64,000 bases of DNA from contig NZ_LISX01000017.1 in assembly GCF_001905465.1 (NCBI RefSeq), positions 28,968 to 92,967 of the forward strand, in the 5' to 3' direction. Under the pieces are notes generated by a model, which had not been told where the DNA came from, searched no databases, and saw nothing but the letters and a program-made list of their open reading frames with translations. The first letter of the stretch is position 1. The number at the start of each line of letters is the position of its first letter. Shown here one piece after another: positions 56,985 to 64,000 of this stretch. Both the position numbers and the translations under genes were made by a program. Source of the DNA: Kitasatospora sp. CB01950. Its GTDB lineage: Bacteria; Actinomycetota; Actinomycetes; Streptomycetales; Streptomycetaceae.

Positions 56985-57913
56985 GCGATCCGCTCCCACT
57001 GTCGCTTGGCGATGTCCTCCAGCTGGGACCGGTCCACCTGGTTGTTCTTGGAGAAGACCTCGATGCTCATCAGCAACGTACCCTTCCGGGCCATCGCCCC
57101 GGCCCAGTAGTACTGCTGGCTGCTGCGCGCGTACTTTTCGGGCTTGTTGGCGACCATCACCAGGCTGTCCTCGTTGCCCGGGATCTTCGAGAGGTCCACG
57201 TTGGAGTGGCGCGGCAGCATCGAGCCGGGTGCCCTGTTCACGTTCTCCGGCATGTACTGGATCAGGTTGACCCGGTACTTCACGTCATTGCTGGACCAAC
57301 TGACCTGCGCCGCCCGGCGGAAGCCGTTGGCCAGCAGGTCGTTGATCTCCCAGCTGCTGTCGCCGTAGGTCTCCGCGATGTCGGCGGCGGTCAGCCAGCC
57401 GTCACCGTCGCCGTCGGTCTCGGCCGTGGTGTTGTCCGGACGCTTGATCAGCAGGTCGCGCAGATCGCCGTCGATGTTCAGCGGCTGCGGGCCCGAAGCC
57501 GCCAACGCCTTGGCGTCGATCCGCTCGGCCGAGTAGTGCAGCTTCGGCGCGGCCAGCTTCGGCAGCGGCGTCGCCGGACGGGAGGCCTGGATGCCGTAGC
57601 CGACCACCCCGCCGATCACCGGACCGGCCACCACGGCGGTCAGGAACAGCGCGGTCGCCCCGAACTTCCGCTTCTTGCGCGCGGGTTCCTGCTCCTCGCC
57701 CCCCGCGAGCAGCTCGACCTGCCCGAAGGCCTCGGGCGAGTCGCTCGGCGCTTCGGGGAAGGCGGGGGAGACGGGGAAAGCGTCGGCAGGGGCGTCGGCG
57801 GGGACGTCGGCGGGGACGGGAACGGGGGCGACGGGCGGGGCTGTCGTCGGGGGTTCGGACGGCACGGCGGCGTCCGCCCCGGGCTCCGCGGCGCCCGTGG
57901 ACTCGGTGCTCAA
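56981..57913 (-). CDS. single-pass membrane protein, DLRxLLLPxP-motif paralogue 2
   Basis: A 310-residue protein: Pro/Ala-rich tail (1-60) with PADVPADAPADAF repeats, basic ARKKRKFG, helix ATALFLTAVVAGPVIGGVVG (about 86-105) and an extracytoplasmic part with motif DLRDLLIKRP (150-159). DTDGDGDG-like ETDGDGDGWLTAADIAETYG resembles a calcium-binding loop of EF-hand type, at about 165-185. Starts with TTG at 57913, AGGAG six bases upstream. No cysteines are obvious. Third from the terminator end of a four-gene transcript. Function unknown. Confidence 0.75.
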   Translation of the reverse strand: MSTESTGAAEPGADAAVPSEPPTTAPPVAPVPVPADVPADAPADAFPVSPAFPEAPSDSPEAFGQVELLAGGEEQEPARKKRKFGATALFLTAVVAGPVIGGVVGYGIQASRPATPLPKLAAPKLHYSAERIDAKALAASGPQPLNIDGDLRDLLIKRPDNTTAETDGDGDGWLTAADIAETYGDSSWEINDLLANGFRRAAQVSWSSNDVKYRVNLIQYMPENVNRAPGSMLPRHSNVDLSKIPGNEDSLVMVANKPEKYARSSQQYYWAGAMARKGTLLMSIEVFSKNNQVDRSQLEDIAKRQWERIA

Positions 57914-57947
57914 CTGGTACTCCTGGAAGAAGAGTTCGGGACGGCCG

Positions 57948-58880
57948 TCAGCCGTTGGTGAGGCGGTCGCGCTCGCGCTTCATGGCGTCGAAGAGCAGCG
58001 CCTTGTCGGGGTCGCCCTGCACCTCGACGGTGATCTCGTAGACCACGTCGCCGACCACGCCGATACCGATCAGCTCACCGGTGTACGCCTGCTCCTTGGG
58101 CTTGAAGACGTAGCCCCTGGCGTTCGACACCCCGTCGATGTCGAACGCGTCCTTGCTGAAGGTGGTGTGGTCCGCGAAGCCCTGCGCGCGGTCGGTACGG
58201 CTGAAGCGCTTGAGTTCCGCGCGCACCTCGGTCTTGCCGTCCCGGAGGCGGTAGGTGCGGCCGGCGGCGTCCTTGAAGCCCCAGGAGTCCAGCACCGACT
58301 TGATGTCGGTGTCGTCGCCGTACTGCGCCTGGAGATCGTCCATGCTCAGCATCGCGCCGTCCGGCGAGCCGTACGGGTCGGCGCTGTCCGGCACCGGCAG
58401 CAGGAAGTAGCGCAGGTCGCCGCTGTGCTTGCCGCCGGAGACGCTGCCCTGCAGCGTGCTGGCCGGGCGCGGCACCGCGGTCGGGGACGGGGGCGCGCTG
58501 CTGGGCGACGGGCTGGGCGAGGCACTGGCGCTCGCACTGGCCGAGGCGCTCGCAGTGGGCGCCGGGGCGGCGGCGACCGTGCCCTTCCGGTCGGGCTTGC
58601 TGACCGCGACGGTGACGGCCGCGCTGGTCGCGGTCACCGCGAGCAGGCCGGCCACCGCGAGCGCCACGCCGGCCGCCCGGGGCAGCCCGCCGCGGCCTGC
58701 GGCGGGCTGCGTGGTGAGGGCCTGCTCGACGTCGACCTGCTCGGGGCCGGTCTGCTCGGTGAGGATCTGCTCGGGATCGGCCGGGGTAGGGGCTGGCGAC
58801 GGGTTGGGCTCGGTGGCCGCCGGCCGGTCGGCAGGCTCGGCGGCCGACTCCTGACCAGGGGTCGGTTCGGAAACGGACAA
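57948..58880 (-). CDS. single-pass membrane protein, DLRxLLLPxP-motif paralogue 1
   Basis: A 310-residue protein, probably first of the operon: Glu/Pro-rich tail (1-60), helix LPRAAGVALAVAGLLAVTAT (about 66-90), a Ser/Ala/Pro linker (SASASASASASPSPSPSSAP, about 110-130), then motif DLRYFLLPVP (155-164) and a C-terminal alpha/beta domain (about 175-310) with DMKRERD-like end. Starts with TTG at 58880, GGGGGAGACCC before it. The 199-base upstream region is the likely promoter. The gene order gives 1, 2, 3, 4 along the minus strand. Confidence 0.75.
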   Translation of the reverse strand: MSVSEPTPGQESAAEPADRPAATEPNPSPAPTPADPEQILTEQTGPEQVDVEQALTTQPAAGRGGLPRAAGVALAVAGLLAVTATSAAVTVAVSKPDRKGTVAAAPAPTASASASASASASPSPSPSSAPPSPTAVPRPASTLQGSVSGGKHSGDLRYFLLPVPDSADPYGSPDGAMLSMDDLQAQYGDDTDIKSVLDSWGFKDAAGRTYRLRDGKTEVRAELKRFSRTDRAQGFADHTTFSKDAFDIDGVSNARGYVFKPKEQAYTGELIGIGVVGDVVYEITVEVQGDPDKALLFDAMKRERDRLTNG

Positions 58881-59079
58881 GGGTCTCCCCCCAGAGTGCG
58901 CATGGACGACCGCATGGCACCACGGGCCGTCCCCCCGGTCGGCCCGAACGCCGGTGTCATCATGCGGTGCACGAATTATGGGAGTCCTGTGAGCCCGTCA
59001 ACAACACGATAGGGCTGCCGATTTGCCGCAATCCAGAGCCAATCGGACAGCCCGTGACCGAACCGCAACCGGGACCGGA

Positions 59080-60423
59080 TCAGCTCGTGGCCGAGTCATC
59101 CTTCGTGAACGGAGCAGGCTGCTCCGGCGGGGCATCGACGGGCGTTGCGACCGCCTCCTCGGGGACGCGCTGCGCGGGCGGCACGGGCGGCTGCGCGGGC
59201 GGCTGTCCGGGCGCCGCCGGAGCCGGCTGCGCGGGCGCGGCGGGCTGCGCGCTCGACGCGGGCTGAGCGGCCGGCGCGGCGGGGTCGGCCAGTCGGATGC
59301 CGGCGGCCTCCGCCAGCGCGATGTCGAGGCGCTCGTTGCGAATCCGGCGGTCGATGTACATCACGCCGTTGGCGAGCGCCCCGAGCGGCGCCGTGACCGT
59401 GCTGAACAGCAGCGTGAGCAGCGAAGCGACCAGCACCAGGGCGGTCAGCGCACCGCCGCCGGGCAGCGTGACGGGCTGCTGCAGGTCGGAGTCGTTGATG
59501 ACGACGGTCGGCATCATGCCGCCGAGCACGATCCCGAGCGGGGCCATCACGATGTTGGCCGCGATCCGGCCGGCGATCGCCACCACCACGGTCAGCAGCA
59601 GGCTGCGCCACCAGTTGCCCTGGTTGAGCCGCCAGGCGCGGCGGATGCCGCCGACCGGCGTGGTCTCCTCCAGCACCAGCACCGGCACCTGCAGGGTCAG
59701 CCGGACGGTGACGTAGCAGAAGACCACCAGGACGACCGGGATCATCAGGAAGTCCAGCAGCAGCAGCGCGGGGTTGTCGAGCCACACCCCGAGGGCGAAC
59801 GGGACGCCGATCGCCGCGATGTAGAAGACCGTCATCGGCAGGTACACCATGGCCTGCGACAGCACCGCCGGCCACAGCCGGGGCCGCATCTCCTTCCAGG
59901 CCTGACCGACCGTGATCGGACGGCCGAGCGTCGCGGCCCGCAGCACCACCGCGGACAGCGGGGCGGCGATCATGAACTGGGCGAGCAGCACCAGTCCGAG
60001 CACCAGGCCCAGCAGCAGCACCGGGCTCATCACGTCCCACAGCTGCCCGGCGGTGACGTCCGCCTCGTCGGCCGGCAGCCGGTCGAGCGCGTCGCGCAGG
60101 TTGCCCACGAGCATCAGCGAGACCAGCACCACCGGCACCGCGCCGATGCCCGCGACCGTCAACAGCGGCAGGTACAGCGCCTTGAAGCCGCGACGGAGGG
60201 TGTCGAACACGGCACTGAACATCTCGCCGAACGACAGCGGACGCAGCGGAATCACGCCGGGCTTCGGCGCGACCGGCGCGGCCCCCCACGGGCCCTGCCC
60301 CCACCCGCCGGGTCCCGGGCCGGGCTGCCCGTACCCCGGCCACTGACCCTGGCCGGGAGGCTGCTGCCCCTGCCCCCACTGCCCGCCGGGCCGCTGCCCG
60401 GAACCGCCGATGTCCCCGCTCAT
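59080..60423 (-). CDS. polytopic membrane protein with disordered ends
   Basis: A 447-residue protein: Gly/Gln/Pro-rich cytoplasmic N-terminus (1-55), then six to seven helices (about 75-370) with VIPLRPLSFGEMFSAVFDTL at the start. It has the MRPRLWPAVLSQAMVYLP and TPVGGIRRAWRLNQGNWWRS amphipathic segments typical of the glycerophosphodiester-phosphodiesterase membrane-domain-like (DUF7847-type) family of actinobacteria. A C-terminal Ala/Pro-rich tail (about 395-447) follows. AGGAGGGGTACGG precedes ATG 60423. A role in membrane protein regulation is possible; no catalytic residues are seen. Confidence 0.82.
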   Translation of the reverse strand: MSGDIGGSGQRPGGQWGQGQQPPGQGQWPGYGQPGPGPGGWGQGPWGAAPVAPKPGVIPLRPLSFGEMFSAVFDTLRRGFKALYLPLLTVAGIGAVPVVLVSLMLVGNLRDALDRLPADEADVTAGQLWDVMSPVLLLGLVLGLVLLAQFMIAAPLSAVVLRAATLGRPITVGQAWKEMRPRLWPAVLSQAMVYLPMTVFYIAAIGVPFALGVWLDNPALLLLDFLMIPVVLVVFCYVTVRLTLQVPVLVLEETTPVGGIRRAWRLNQGNWWRSLLLTVVVAIAGRIAANIVMAPLGIVLGGMMPTVVINDSDLQQPVTLPGGGALTALVLVASLLTLLFSTVTAPLGALANGVMYIDRRIRNERLDIALAEAAGIRLADPAAPAAQPASSAQPAAPAQPAPAAPGQPPAQPPVPPAQRVPEEAVATPVDAPPEQPAPFTKDDSATS

Positions 60424-60534
60424 CCGTACCCCTCCTGAGGCCACCGCCCCGGGACCGCCCCGGGACTCCGACGAGCCTAGGGCTCCCCACCCACCGCCCC
60501 GGCGGCGGCCCCCGTCACGTTCGGTGACGATCAG

Positions 60535-61422
60535 TCAGCCCAGTTGGCTCAGGCCCTCGGTGGCGATCTCCTCGAAAACGGCCAGGTCGCTTGCGAAGAT
60601 CGAGTCCGGCACCGGCCAGTGCACCACCAGCTCGGTGACACCCAGTTCGCGGTACGTCCCCGCCCAGTCGACGAACGCGCCCAGCGACGCCAACGGCTTC
60701 TCCGCCGTCGAGCCCTGCAGCAGCAGCTTCTCCAACTCGCCGACGTCCCGGCCCCGTTGCTCGCACGCCGCGGTCAGCTTCTCGATCTGCTGCGCGATCA
60801 CGCCGGGCGCCCGCTCCACCGGCACGTCGGCAGGCCCCTTCGGGTCGCCGTACGTCACCCAGCCCTGCCCGAACTCCGCCGCCAGCCGCAGCCCGCGCGG
60901 GCCGGTCGCCGCCACGTAGAACGGCAGCCGGGGCCGCTGCACACAGCCCGGGATGTTCCGCGCCTCCACCGCCGAGTAGTACTCGCCCTCCCGCGTCGTC
61001 GCGTCCTCCCGCACCAACTCGTCCAGCAGCGGCAGGAATTCGCCCAACCGGTCGGCCCGCTCCTTCGGCGACCACGCCTCCTGCCCCATCGCCGTCGCGT
61101 CGAACCCCGTCCCGCCGGCCCCGATCCCCAGCGTCACCCGCCCGCCGGACACGTCGTCCAGCGTGATCAGCTCCTTCGCCAACGTCACCGGATGCCGGAA
61201 GTTCGGCGAGGTCACCAACGTCCCCAGCCGCATCCGCTCGGTCGCACACGCCGCCGCCGTCAACGTCGGCACCGACCCGAACCACGGCTCGTCCCGAAAG
61301 CTCCGCCAGCTCAGGTGGTCGTACGTATAAGCCGCATGGAACCCCAGCTCCTCGGCCCGCCGCCAGATCTTCTGCCCCTCGCCCCACCGATGGATGGGGA
61401 GGATCACCGTGCTCAGTCGCAT
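60535..61422 (-). CDS. LLM-class F420-dependent oxidoreductase
   Basis: A 295-residue luciferase-like flavin/F420 monooxygenase-fold enzyme. The TIM-barrel pattern begins MRLSTVILPIHRWGEGQKIW, followed by GFHAAYTYDHLSW, ERMRLGTLVTSPNFRHPVTL, DDVSGGRVTLGIGAGGTGFD and YVAATGPRGLRLAAEFGQGW, all conserved in F420-dependent members. Hydride transfer to an unknown organic substrate is expected; F420 use rather than FMN is inferred from family. A TAGGGT element seven bases before ATG 61422 suggests a leaderless mRNA. Convergent genes on both sides are small. Confidence 0.92.
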   Translation of the reverse strand: MRLSTVILPIHRWGEGQKIWRRAEELGFHAAYTYDHLSWRSFRDEPWFGSVPTLTAAACATERMRLGTLVTSPNFRHPVTLAKELITLDDVSGGRVTLGIGAGGTGFDATAMGQEAWSPKERADRLGEFLPLLDELVREDATTREGEYYSAVEARNIPGCVQRPRLPFYVAATGPRGLRLAAEFGQGWVTYGDPKGPADVPVERAPGVIAQQIEKLTAACEQRGRDVGELEKLLLQGSTAEKPLASLGAFVDWAGTYRELGVTELVVHWPVPDSIFASDLAVFEEIATEGLSQLG

Positions 61423-61484
61423 ACGGGCGACCCTACGACGGCGAAAGCCCGACAAGCTGCGCATACCGGCAGCATGCTTGCCTC

Positions 61485-61733
61485 GTGGCGGCTACTACAC
61501 ACATCACGGTCACCCTGCCCACTGAGCAGGCGGCCGAGCTGAAGAGGCTCACGGACAACGTCTCCGGTCACGTCGCCGAGGCGGTGGCCAGGCAGATCAG
61601 GCACCAGTTGCTCGGCGAGGAACTCCGCCAGTACGAAGAAGAACACGGCGCGTTCACCGAAGAGGAACTCGCTGCCGCGCACGCGAGGATCTTCGGTTCG
61701 TCCGAGCCGGGCAGTGGAACGGCCGCCGTGTGA
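61485..61733 (+). CDS. orphan VapB-type antitoxin-like protein
   Basis: An 82-residue protein: N-terminal ribbon-helix-helix-like part (THITVTLPTEQAAELKRLTD, then VSGHVAEAVARQIRHQL) and an acidic C-terminal toxin-binding tail (EELRQYEEEHGAFTEEELAA). This resembles antitoxins of VapBC or related RHH modules. No toxin gene follows; the next 260 bases contain no PIN-domain text. It may regulate another toxin, or be a relic of a lost pair. GTG start. The next module, at 61994, has both partners. Confidence 0.7.
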   Translation: MAATTHITVTLPTEQAAELKRLTDNVSGHVAEAVARQIRHQLLGEELRQYEEEHGAFTEEELAAAHARIFGSSEPGSGTAAV

Positions 61734-61993
61734 GTGTGGGCATCGCGGGTCCGATCCCAACTCCCGTCCACCGTCCGGGCCCGGATCTCAACGGTAGGCG
61801 GCGTACCGGCGCCGAGATTCAGGAGTCACCCCACGCAACCGATCGCCGCGTCGTAACTCCAGTTGCTGGTGCGGCCGGTGTGGAGTGGCCCGTGCCCGTA
61901 TGACGTGAACCGCTGTCATGATCCCGGTCCGTTTCTCGGAGGCGACAGCACCGAAGGCGCAATTCTCACAAGTGATGTACTGCACTTTTTCCC

Positions 61994-62275
61994 ATGGCTG
62001 CGCCTCGCCCCGGAAAGACCCGTGTCACCAGCGTCTCCTTGCGTGCCGAGACCCTGGAGGCGATCCGCGCACGTGCGGGGAAGCAGGGTGTCTCCTCCTA
62101 CATCGAGGAGGCCGTACAGCGGCAGCTTCAGCGCGAAGCCATCGACGAGTACATCGCCACTGCCGAAGCGGAGCACGGCCCGGTCGACCCGGCCGAGGTG
62201 ACGGCCGGAGCCGACCGCATTCGTGCCCACCATGCGGCCCACCGAGACAATCCGGCTCCGGCGGACGCCGCGTGA
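61994..62275 (+). CDS. vapB: VapB-type antitoxin
   Basis: A 93-residue antitoxin of the ribbon-helix-helix type: basic N-terminus KTRVTSVSLRAETLEAIRAR (DNA-binding strand and first helix), GVSSYIEEAVQRQLQREAID (second helix) and acidic/Ala tail. It overlaps the toxin gene by four bases (GTGA), the normal autoregulated coupling of such pairs. A TA-rich TGTACTGCAC lies just upstream, a possible promoter/operator. Confidence 0.85.
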   Translation: MAAPRPGKTRVTSVSLRAETLEAIRARAGKQGVSSYIEEAVQRQLQREAIDEYIATAEAEHGPVDPAEVTAGADRIRAHHAAHRDNPAPADAA

Positions 62276-62664
62276 GCGGAACGCTCGTTCTCGACAGCGA
62301 GGCGCTCTCCAAACTCTCCCGCCGCCACCGTGACATGACGGTGTGGCTGGACGTCGCCCGCAACCTCGATCTGCTGGTCGTCACCAGTGCAGCGACCCTG
62401 GTCGAGGCCCGCGACCCGAAAGTGCCGCAGTCGGCGTTCGACCACGCCCTCTCCTTGGTCAAGGTGCGACCCATCACGGAGGAGATCGCACGCGCCGCGA
62501 GCGAGCTTCTTGCGGCCGAAGGGCTGCACGGCCACAAGTACGCCATCGACGCGATGCTCGCTGCCACGACCCACCTCGAACGTGGAGACGTCACCGTTGT
62601 CACGAGCAACACGGACGACCTCCGCAGGCTCTGCCACCCGCGCATCGCGGTCGAACCGATCTGA
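62272..62664 (+). CDS. vapC: VapC-type PIN-domain ribonuclease toxin
   Basis: A 130-residue PIN toxin. Acidic active-site residues: Asp8 in LVLDSEALS, Glu in TLVEARDPK (about 44), Asp in YAIDAMLAA (about 94) and Asp in TSNTDDLRRL (about 114), which coordinate Mg for RNA cleavage, often of tRNA. GTG start inside the antitoxin stop. Full set of residues suggests it is active when not bound by VapB. The decayed PIN fragment at 21298-21440 is of the same family. Confidence 0.88.
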   Translation: MSGTLVLDSEALSKLSRRHRDMTVWLDVARNLDLLVVTSAATLVEARDPKVPQSAFDHALSLVKVRPITEEIARAASELLAAEGLHGHKYAIDAMLAATTHLERGDVTVVTSNTDDLRRLCHPRIAVEPI

Positions 62665-62897
62665 ACGTCCGCACCCACCCCGTCCCGGCGAACTCGCCGC
62701 GGGCGGCCGACAGGCGAGGTTCACCAGGGCACGGCGCGATCACCCGTAGGGCTTCCGCCTCGGGCACGAGTCCGGCCGCACGAGGCCGGTGGGGAACGTT
62801 CATTCGCGTTCTCCGGGGGGTCATGGCGGTGATGCCGGGTGTTGGCCGGGCGCTGCGACGCTCGCGGGCACATCCAGCCATGTTCGCGGGGAGTGTC

Positions 62898-63965
62898 ATG
62901 CGATTCCGAGTCCCGTCCGCAGTGCCGCTGTTGGCGGTCGGTGCGGCCCTGGTCAGTGTTGCGGCAACGGCGCCGAGTGCGGTGGCCGCGCCCGGTGCGC
63001 CGGGGCAGCGTCCGTCGTTCTGCGGGCACGACAACCGGCACACGCCGTTCGCCGGGTACCTGTGCGCCAAGCCCGGGCAGCTGTTGGACGTGCGGATCGG
63101 GGACGTCCACCCGACCCAGCCGTCGCTGGGCTACGACGAGGTGTACTACAAGCTCGGCCGGTACACGCTCGGCAAGGACGCGGTCAACAAGAAGTTCAGC
63201 GACTGGTGCGAGGCGGACGGCCGGATCGAGGCGGTCGCCGTGCAGCCGAACGCGCGGCTGGACGTCCCGTCCTCGTTCACCTGCACGCTGCCGGTCGGCG
63301 GGGAGACCGCGGACAGCGAGGCCGCGATGAAGACCGTGGTGATCGGCCCGGGCGGCGAGCCGTTCCTGACCGACGGTCACCACACGCTGACCTCGTTCTA
63401 CGAGACCCCGGACGGCGGCGCGAACCTGCACGTGCGGCTGAAGGTGCTGGCGAACCTGAGCACGCTGACCCAGAAGGACTTCTGGGCGCAGATGCAGGCC
63501 AACAAGTGGGTGTACCTGAGCGACCCGCAGGGCAAGCCGGTGAAGATCAACAAGCTGCCGACCTCGGTCGGGCTGGCCAACTTCAAGGACGACAAGTACC
63601 GCAGCCTGCTCTACTTCGGCCGCGACATCGGCTACACCCAGAACTCGGTGCCGTTCCAGGAGTTCTACTGGGGCAGCTGGATCCGGGACACCTCGCCGGT
63701 CGACCTGTCCGGCTGGAACCGCTCGGACCTGACCAGCTACCTGGCCGCCGTGAAGAGCACCACCCAGACGATGGCCGCGCTGCCGAAGAACACCGTGATC
63801 GGCACCGGCTTCACCGCCGCCGATCTGGGCGCGCTGGACCAGTGGAACGCCGGCAAGGCCGCCAACAAGGGCGAGTTCGACAAGCTGAGCAAGCCGTACT
63901 CGGACGCCAAGCCGGGCAAGCTGGCGTACGCGCTGGAGTACCGGAAGGTCAACGGCCTGGGCTGA
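62898..63965 (+). CDS. secreted ParB/Srx-fold (ParB-like nuclease domain) protein
   Basis: A 355-residue exported protein with signal peptide MRFRVPSAVPLLAVGAALVS cleaved at about Ala31 (AVAAPGAP). The N-terminal segment VRIGDVHPTQPSLGYDEVYY and the strand-turn FLTDGHHTLTSFYET (a DG-HH motif) match the secreted ParB/sulfiredoxin-fold family of actinobacteria. In cytosolic ParB the equivalent domain binds or cleaves nucleotides. Two Cys pairs (SFCGHDN, YLCAKPG; DWCEAD, FTCTLP) fit an oxidising environment. ATG 62898 has GCGGGGAG upstream; an ATG six codons earlier (62880) is possible. The role outside the cell is unknown. Confidence 0.83.
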   Translation: MRFRVPSAVPLLAVGAALVSVAATAPSAVAAPGAPGQRPSFCGHDNRHTPFAGYLCAKPGQLLDVRIGDVHPTQPSLGYDEVYYKLGRYTLGKDAVNKKFSDWCEADGRIEAVAVQPNARLDVPSSFTCTLPVGGETADSEAAMKTVVIGPGGEPFLTDGHHTLTSFYETPDGGANLHVRLKVLANLSTLTQKDFWAQMQANKWVYLSDPQGKPVKINKLPTSVGLANFKDDKYRSLLYFGRDIGYTQNSVPFQEFYWGSWIRDTSPVDLSGWNRSDLTSYLAAVKSTTQTMAALPKNTVIGTGFTAADLGALDQWNAGKAANKGEFDKLSKPYSDAKPGKLAYALEYRKVNGLG

Positions 63966-64000
63966 GGCCGTAGTTGACGCACGCGAAGGGGGCCGGCGGA

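Overview
The window is high-GC actinobacterial chromosome with GTG/TTG starts, several apparently leaderless genes and overlapping stop/start junctions. Gene content (valine dehydrogenase, DUF3073, SigE-type sigma factor, F420-dependent oxidoreductase, LytR-CpsA-Psr protein, Sco/ECuC/DtpA copper cluster next to pheA-serS) points to Streptomycetaceae (Streptomyces or Kitasatospora), in the central, oriC-proximal part of the linear chromosome. No rRNA, tRNA, CRISPR array, complete insertion sequence or prophage is seen.

Layout. 1-8.3 kb: housekeeping block with a partial hypothetical gene, vdh, DUF3073, purM-purF, a lipid-kinase-like gene, purA and an acetyltransferase behind a strong inverted repeat. 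8.3-11.1 kb: DUF350 and LURP1-like genes, a MITE-like inverted-repeat element, and two divergent phosphotransferase-fold genes. 11.1-15.75 kb: five tandem paralogous secreted proteins, each with two bulb-lectin (monocot mannose-binding) domains. They are served by three near-identical promoter/leader hairpins, and a fourth leader has no gene behind it. 15.7-20.6 kb: a lipoprotein, adaptor, ATPase and FtsX/MacB-type permease set on the minus strand, then a small secreted crystallin-like protein. 20.8-28.7 kb: XRE regulator, a decayed vapC, thioredoxin/NHL protein, M18 aminopeptidase, FadE5-like acyl-CoA dehydrogenase, SseB-like protein and pirin.

28.8-37.8 kb: SigE-family sigma factor with a membrane-anchored companion and a secreted propeller protein, then small genes, an MFS exporter with a DasR-like operator, a SpoIIAB/RsbW-type ATPase with an unusual insert, and a membrane protein. 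37.9-43.2 kb: extracytoplasmic copper operon (YcnI, Sco, PCuAC/ECuC, CopC-CopD, Tat-exported Dyp peroxidase), known in Streptomyces to serve cytochrome oxidase and GlxA copper loading. 43.3-47.1 kb: pheA, an intergenic cluster of nine DnaA-box-like sites, serS and a HAD phosphatase. 47.1-51.3 kb: LCP ligase, FCD-type GntR regulator and CynX-type MFS transporter. 51.4-55.0 kb: two ABC-2 transporter pairs. 55.1-58.9 kb: four single-pass membrane paralogues sharing a D-L-R-x-L-L-L-P-x-P motif. 59.1-64.0 kb: polytopic membrane protein, F420 oxidoreductase, an orphan VapB-like antitoxin, a complete VapBC pair and a secreted ParB/Srx-fold protein.

The most unusual content is the lectin array with its covarying leader hairpins and orphan sixth leader. 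Their size and double-domain layout resemble LlpA lectin-like bacteriocins, though function is not shown by sequence alone. The DnaA-box cluster and the four-paralogue membrane operon come next. Start codons were chosen from ribosome-binding sites, overlaps and signal-peptide position; functions are inferred by reading motifs, without database searches.
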